From NCBI GenBank assembly GCA_045565015.1, contig JBJLGD010000003.1, forward strand, positions 8,462 through 72,461: a stretch of DNA of 64,000 nt, read 5' to 3'. The notes under the pieces are model-generated. The model had not been told where the DNA came from and searched no databases. It saw only the letters and a list, made by a program, of their open reading frames with translations. The position numbers were made by a program, and so were the translations under genes. Within the stretch, counting starts at the first letter, position 1. Every line of letters begins with the position of its first letter. Positions 60,840-64,000 of the stretch are shown here, piece after piece. The stretch is from GCA-2697345 sp045565015 (GTDB taxonomy: Bacteria > Pseudomonadota > Alphaproteobacteria > Rhodobacterales > Rhodobacteraceae).

Positions 60840-62276
60840 TCAAATCCTTATAAAATCTCTGTGGCACATTAATTTAACTAAGGTATTTTTATCCATCTTT
60901 GCTTCAGCAATTTCTCGTAGCCCTTTGGATTCTGGAAAAGAAAAGGTAATATTTTTCAAAAAGTCTCTTCTCTTCACAATCTTTTGAGCAAACATAGAAA
61001 TAATTACCCGCCGGTCTATCAACTCAGAAGACAACCAATCAGCGGACAAATCAGAATATCCATTTGGTTGCCCATGCTCTAACGGATTATTTCCTAACCG
61101 CTGTAAAATAATATCATACTTTTGATAGCCTATTGGCTTTCCAGTTGATCCCACAAAATTAAAGTCGTCTTCTATGTATTTAAAGGGCGGTAGTGGGTAT
61201 AAACGAAAATCTAATATTTTCATCGCTTGAATGAGCCAAACCTCAGGCCAGGTAACTTTTTCATATGGTTCGCCGTATTTAAGAACCGCCTCAAGAGTGG
61301 CTCCATGAATAGCTGTTAACTTCCCTTTGGACTTTTTAAAAGAAGCTTTTATATGCTCAATTGCAGGTCGAGGTGGATTATCCGCTATAAAATGTGTTGC
61401 TAGTTTTGTAGCTATAAATGTCGCACATTCATCTGTTTTACAAAGATTATCGATTAGATCAAATAACTCTTTTTTTCCACCCTTATAGGTTTTTCCTAGG
61501 ACTTTCTTTGAACCTTTTGCGTGGGAGTCTTTTCTGAATACAATAGGAAAATATTGATCACCTAGTCCGCGATAACCTTTCTTTTTTTCCCATTTTCTAT
61601 CGCCTCCCCACCCAGACAATATTTTAGTAGCATTCTCAACATCTTCTTGAGTATACATCGCTGACGGTGAAACCGTATAAAGTTCCAGAAGCTCTCGACC
61701 TAAGTTCTCATTAAATCCTAACTTATCAGTTGACCCTTGTCTTTTCATTTTCTTTGCATACGAAGAATCTGGTGCAATATTATCAATGTTATCAAGATAT
61801 CGCATCATCGCTTCAGACGTGATCACTTTCTTAACAAGGTTAGCAAAAGACCCTTTTAGGTTTTCTCTAATAGTAATGCGATGGTATGCTTCAGTGGTAG
61901 ATGAAACTTTCTTTCCATGTACTGGAAAATGGTTACCCCAAAACATATGGAACCTGTCTAGGACAGGTGACGGTCCATGAATTGCATTGTGCGCACGAAA
62001 AGGTAAGAGGACCCGCTGAATATCATGGTCAATTTCATTCTCTTTAAGATGTTTCATAAGAGCATCTGTTCCTAGACCCTCCTTTTGAAATTTATTCTCA
62101 AGCACCTTCAAATCTACAAGAAATTTTATACCATCAATTACTTTTGGCATGGGGTGATCCCAATCCACTGTTTTTGTATTTTTTAGCTGATCAAAAGCAT
62201 TTTGTGGATCTGTATAATTATCGGATTCATTTAATCCAAACCCGACTCTTCTGTAGAATTGCTGTGGCGATAACAT
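60840..62276 (-). CDS. DUF1800 protein
   Basis: 478 residues, the large helical partner that usually precedes DUF1501. Recognisable blocks are FYRRVGFGLNESDN, FHMFWGNHFPVHGKK, MRYLDNIDNIAPDS, NENLGRELLELYTV (the conserved ENxGREL...E motif), YTQEDVENATKILSGW and FIATKLATHFIADNPPRPAI. No signal peptide is evident at the ATG 62276. Biochemical function is unknown; the pair is widespread in marine and environmental bacteria. Gap to the ferritin-like gene upstream is 68 bp, so all three may form an operon. Confidence 0.9.
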   Translation of the reverse strand: MLSPQQFYRRVGFGLNESDNYTDPQNAFDQLKNTKTVDWDHPMPKVIDGIKFLVDLKVLENKFQKEGLGTDALMKHLKENEIDHDIQRVLLPFRAHNAIHGPSPVLDRFHMFWGNHFPVHGKKVSSTTEAYHRITIRENLKGSFANLVKKVITSEAMMRYLDNIDNIAPDSSYAKKMKRQGSTDKLGFNENLGRELLELYTVSPSAMYTQEDVENATKILSGWGGDRKWEKKKGYRGLGDQYFPIVFRKDSHAKGSKKVLGKTYKGGKKELFDLIDNLCKTDECATFIATKLATHFIADNPPRPAIEHIKASFKKSKGKLTAIHGATLEAVLKYGEPYEKVTWPEVWLIQAMKILDFRLYPLPPFKYIEDDFNFVGSTGKPIGYQKYDIILQRLGNNPLEHGQPNGYSDLSADWLSSELIDRRVIISMFAQKIVKRRDFLKNITFSFPESKGLREIAEAKMDKNTLVKLMCHRDFIRI

Positions 62277-62344
62277 ATTATTCCGATCATATAATAACTA
62301 AGCTTTACATAAAATATTAGAAACTGCAAAAAAAATATTAATTG

Positions 62345-64000
62345 TCAGTTATCTTTAAAATTTATCTTTGCGTGGCTTCCATCACAAAAAGGTTTATTCT
62401 TTGAGGCACCACACCGGCATAATGTCATTCGGTTACGTGTTTCAAGCGGTTGGCCATCTGAGCGCCTAATCGGAATATTGCCAGTAACCCAAAGAGGTCC
62501 GGCTGCACTCGTATCATTATCAGCTGGAATAACAGCAACTTGTTTTGGTAGATCCACTTCAATCTCTTCGTATTTCCCATCAACTTCTAACTCATAAACA
62601 AACGTTCCAGAAGGGCATCTCTCAACCATCGCTGACAAGTTGACTTTAGCATTATCGTCGGCCTTTTCAGTAACCAACTTCCTAATACTAGCGTTTTGAT
62701 TAAAACAAAACTTAGCATGCATACAATAAGAGTTATCTACTTTGACTCTAATACCATCTCCTTGGAGTATTTCTTCCCGTTCTTTAAATAATTGGGTTGT
62801 TGCCGTTTCAGTTCCGTCAAAATCAATTCTATCATGGGTTCCATCACAAAAAGGTTTTGTCTCTGACTGACCACATCGGCACAACTCATATATCGCGTCA
62901 GTTTCATGGGTTTTTATTTTTTTCCAAGCGAGAGAAACACCTTTATCTCCTGAGACCCTTTTCTTATTTACGACGGGAACGCCTCCGTGGACCACGTAAG
63001 GACCATTTTCACGAACTTCGATAAATTCTAAATCTAAAGTTTTTCCCGGTACATACTCAAAGCTTACACCAACCGTATTTTCCCCATTTGGGGTTTTTAA
63101 GGCCATTAGGTCGGTTGCTAGTGCTTTAAGCTCAAACATTACACCAACGGCCTGCCCAAGACGTTTTGGTTCACCATTAAAGCTTTTCTCAAGTGCTCTT
63201 AACATATCACTATACTCATAATTAAAAGTGGACAGCTTATTATAAATATCCGGGTAATCTTTAAAATCTATTGAACGAGGATTAGCAGTCATTGGGTGCA
63301 CCTTATCCCAATCTACAATAAACTCATCTCCAGTTGGCCCAGACTTAGCATTATCACCAGGCTGAAAACTTCTTCCATTTTTGATTTCTAAAAACCTAAA
63401 GTAATGACCGACCTCTTCCCGTTCAGGATGAAACATATTTTTATCACCATCAAAAACGCTGTCATGGTCGAGTCCCTCTCCCTGCTCAACCACCTCATCT
63501 AAAGCCTCCAAAGCACTCGCCAAATCAGTAACTGAGATTAGATGACCCGCACCTCCGTAATACGTACTTTCAGCCGTTACCTGATGTTCTGGATTACCAA
63601 CAAATAAATTAGACTCTCCAATTTTATTAGATAAGTAAATTAGTCCCTCCTCTAGAGCCTTATAAAATTGTCCAATAGATTTAAATCCTTCATCTTGTGA
63701 TGGTGCGTCGGCATCCGCAGGCCTCTCAATTTTTAGAAAACATTCGATGCTTTCAGGAGAAAATTTTGTTAAGTTAACTTCAAAAGAATTATCACTATGG
63801 GGTAATGGGGTTGGGTATTTTTTTATAAACTCTGGGTAATCGAGCTTAGGCTTACCACCGGTGGCATTCAATATATTTGCAACCAAAGCCATATGAAGCA
63901 TTTCTTCAATAAAAACACTTTTAATGACTTCCATACTTTCGACATTCGTACCCTCTTTAATTGAATAAAGAGCGCATAAGTAAGGTGGGATCGTGGCATG
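62345..64000 (-). CDS. Ferritin-like / CDGSH iron-sulfur multidomain protein (5' end outside window)
   Basis: The reading frame is open to the window edge (HATIPPYLCALYSIKEGTNV...), so the N-terminus is missing; about 551 residues are present. Order of domains: a ferritin-like di-iron domain with HATIPPYL and IEEMLHMALVANILNATGG (VioB/iminophenylpyruvate-synthase-like group), a long linker region, a CDGSH 2Fe-2S motif CRCGQSETKPFCDGTH (about 62835-62885), a (4Fe-4S)-type domain with CMHAKFCFN and ERCPSGTFVYE (about 62590-62750), and a second CDGSH motif CRCGASKNKPFCDGSH at the end. Function unknown; such combination suggests iron or redox chemistry with oxygen. The ATG at 63934 is internal. 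Confidence 0.85.
   Translation of the reverse strand, partial: HATIPPYLCALYSIKEGTNVESMEVIKSVFIEEMLHMALVANILNATGGKPKLDYPEFIKKYPTPLPHSDNSFEVNLTKFSPESIECFLKIERPADADAPSQDEGFKSIGQFYKALEEGLIYLSNKIGESNLFVGNPEHQVTAESTYYGGAGHLISVTDLASALEALDEVVEQGEGLDHDSVFDGDKNMFHPEREEVGHYFRFLEIKNGRSFQPGDNAKSGPTGDEFIVDWDKVHPMTANPRSIDFKDYPDIYNKLSTFNYEYSDMLRALEKSFNGEPKRLGQAVGVMFELKALATDLMALKTPNGENTVGVSFEYVPGKTLDLEFIEVRENGPYVVHGGVPVVNKKRVSGDKGVSLAWKKIKTHETDAIYELCRCGQSETKPFCDGTHDRIDFDGTETATTQLFKEREEILQGDGIRVKVDNSYCMHAKFCFNQNASIRKLVTEKADDNAKVNLSAMVERCPSGTFVYELEVDGKYEEIEVDLPKQVAVIPADNDTSAAGPLWVTGNIPIRRSDGQPLETRNRMTLCRCGASKNKPFCDGSHAKINFKDN

Noticed and set aside
1..64000. tRNA, rRNA, CRISPR, prophage or insertion sequences
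   Set aside because: No cloverleaf-like GGTTCRA arms in gaps, no regular spaced repeats, and no transposase, integrase or capsid gene among the proteins read.

Overview
The window is a dense, AT-rich stretch of bacterial chromosome with about 55 genes, short gaps and many 1-14 nt gene overlaps. Gene content points to an aerobic, heterotrophic, probably marine alphaproteobacterium (SAR116-like or a relative; my inference, not proven). Supporting signs are an aerobic CobN-type cobaltochelatase, stand-alone MnmD beside a divergent MnmC-like oxidase, the slt/dapA/smpB neighbourhood, GlnE, BKACE and DgcA/DgcN-type D-amino-acid genes. I see no phage, plasmid, insertion sequence, CRISPR array, rRNA or tRNA.

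Layout. 1-3205: end of cobN, then cobO (cobalamin). 3208-5915: a thiamine-diphosphate enzyme broken by a one-base frameshift, and an MnmC-C-like FAD oxidase. 5969-13792: mnmD, a DMT exporter, a lytic transglycosylase, dapA, smpB, a mercaptopyruvate sulfurtransferase, an aromatic/aspartate aminotransferase and a queuosine-precursor transporter. 13830-16648: a structured leader with an 18-codon ORF and a terminator, then arfB, a phospho-lyase-like aminotransferase and its kinase partner. 16654-19560: pncB/pncA (NAD salvage) and trhO. 19579-23189: SDR/BKACE operon, a palindrome and a TPR-sulfotransferase. 23283-34083: htpG, an IclR-controlled operon, glnE, an FMN-barrel protein, a phosphate transporter and a serine hydrolase. 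34127-37501: a secreted protein, a subtilisin-like lipoprotein with a barrel-like C-terminus, and gph. 37486-40951: a thioredoxin-like protein, then rpe, fba and fbp (gluconeogenesis / pentose phosphate).

41138-58240 is an amino-compound region: dgcA/dgcN (N-acetyl-D-glutamate route), an amine/amino-acid oxidase, a five-gene Liv-type ABC importer, a class III aminotransferase, a tandem glycine riboswitch with gcvT-gcvH-gcvP, a PuuE-like deacetylase and a class V aminotransferase. 58304-64000 holds a triheme cytochrome c, a DUF1501/DUF1800 pair and the end of a ferritin-like/CDGSH multi-domain protein that runs off the window.

The most unusual element is the arfB leader (13830-14004). It has the strongest ribosome-binding site I noticed here, a tiny ORF, an intrinsic terminator ending 16 nt before arfB, and an alternative pairing that would dissolve that terminator. 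This reads as transcription attenuation of a ribosome-rescue gene. Coordinates were counted by hand from the sequence; family names rest on recognised motifs, not on database searches.
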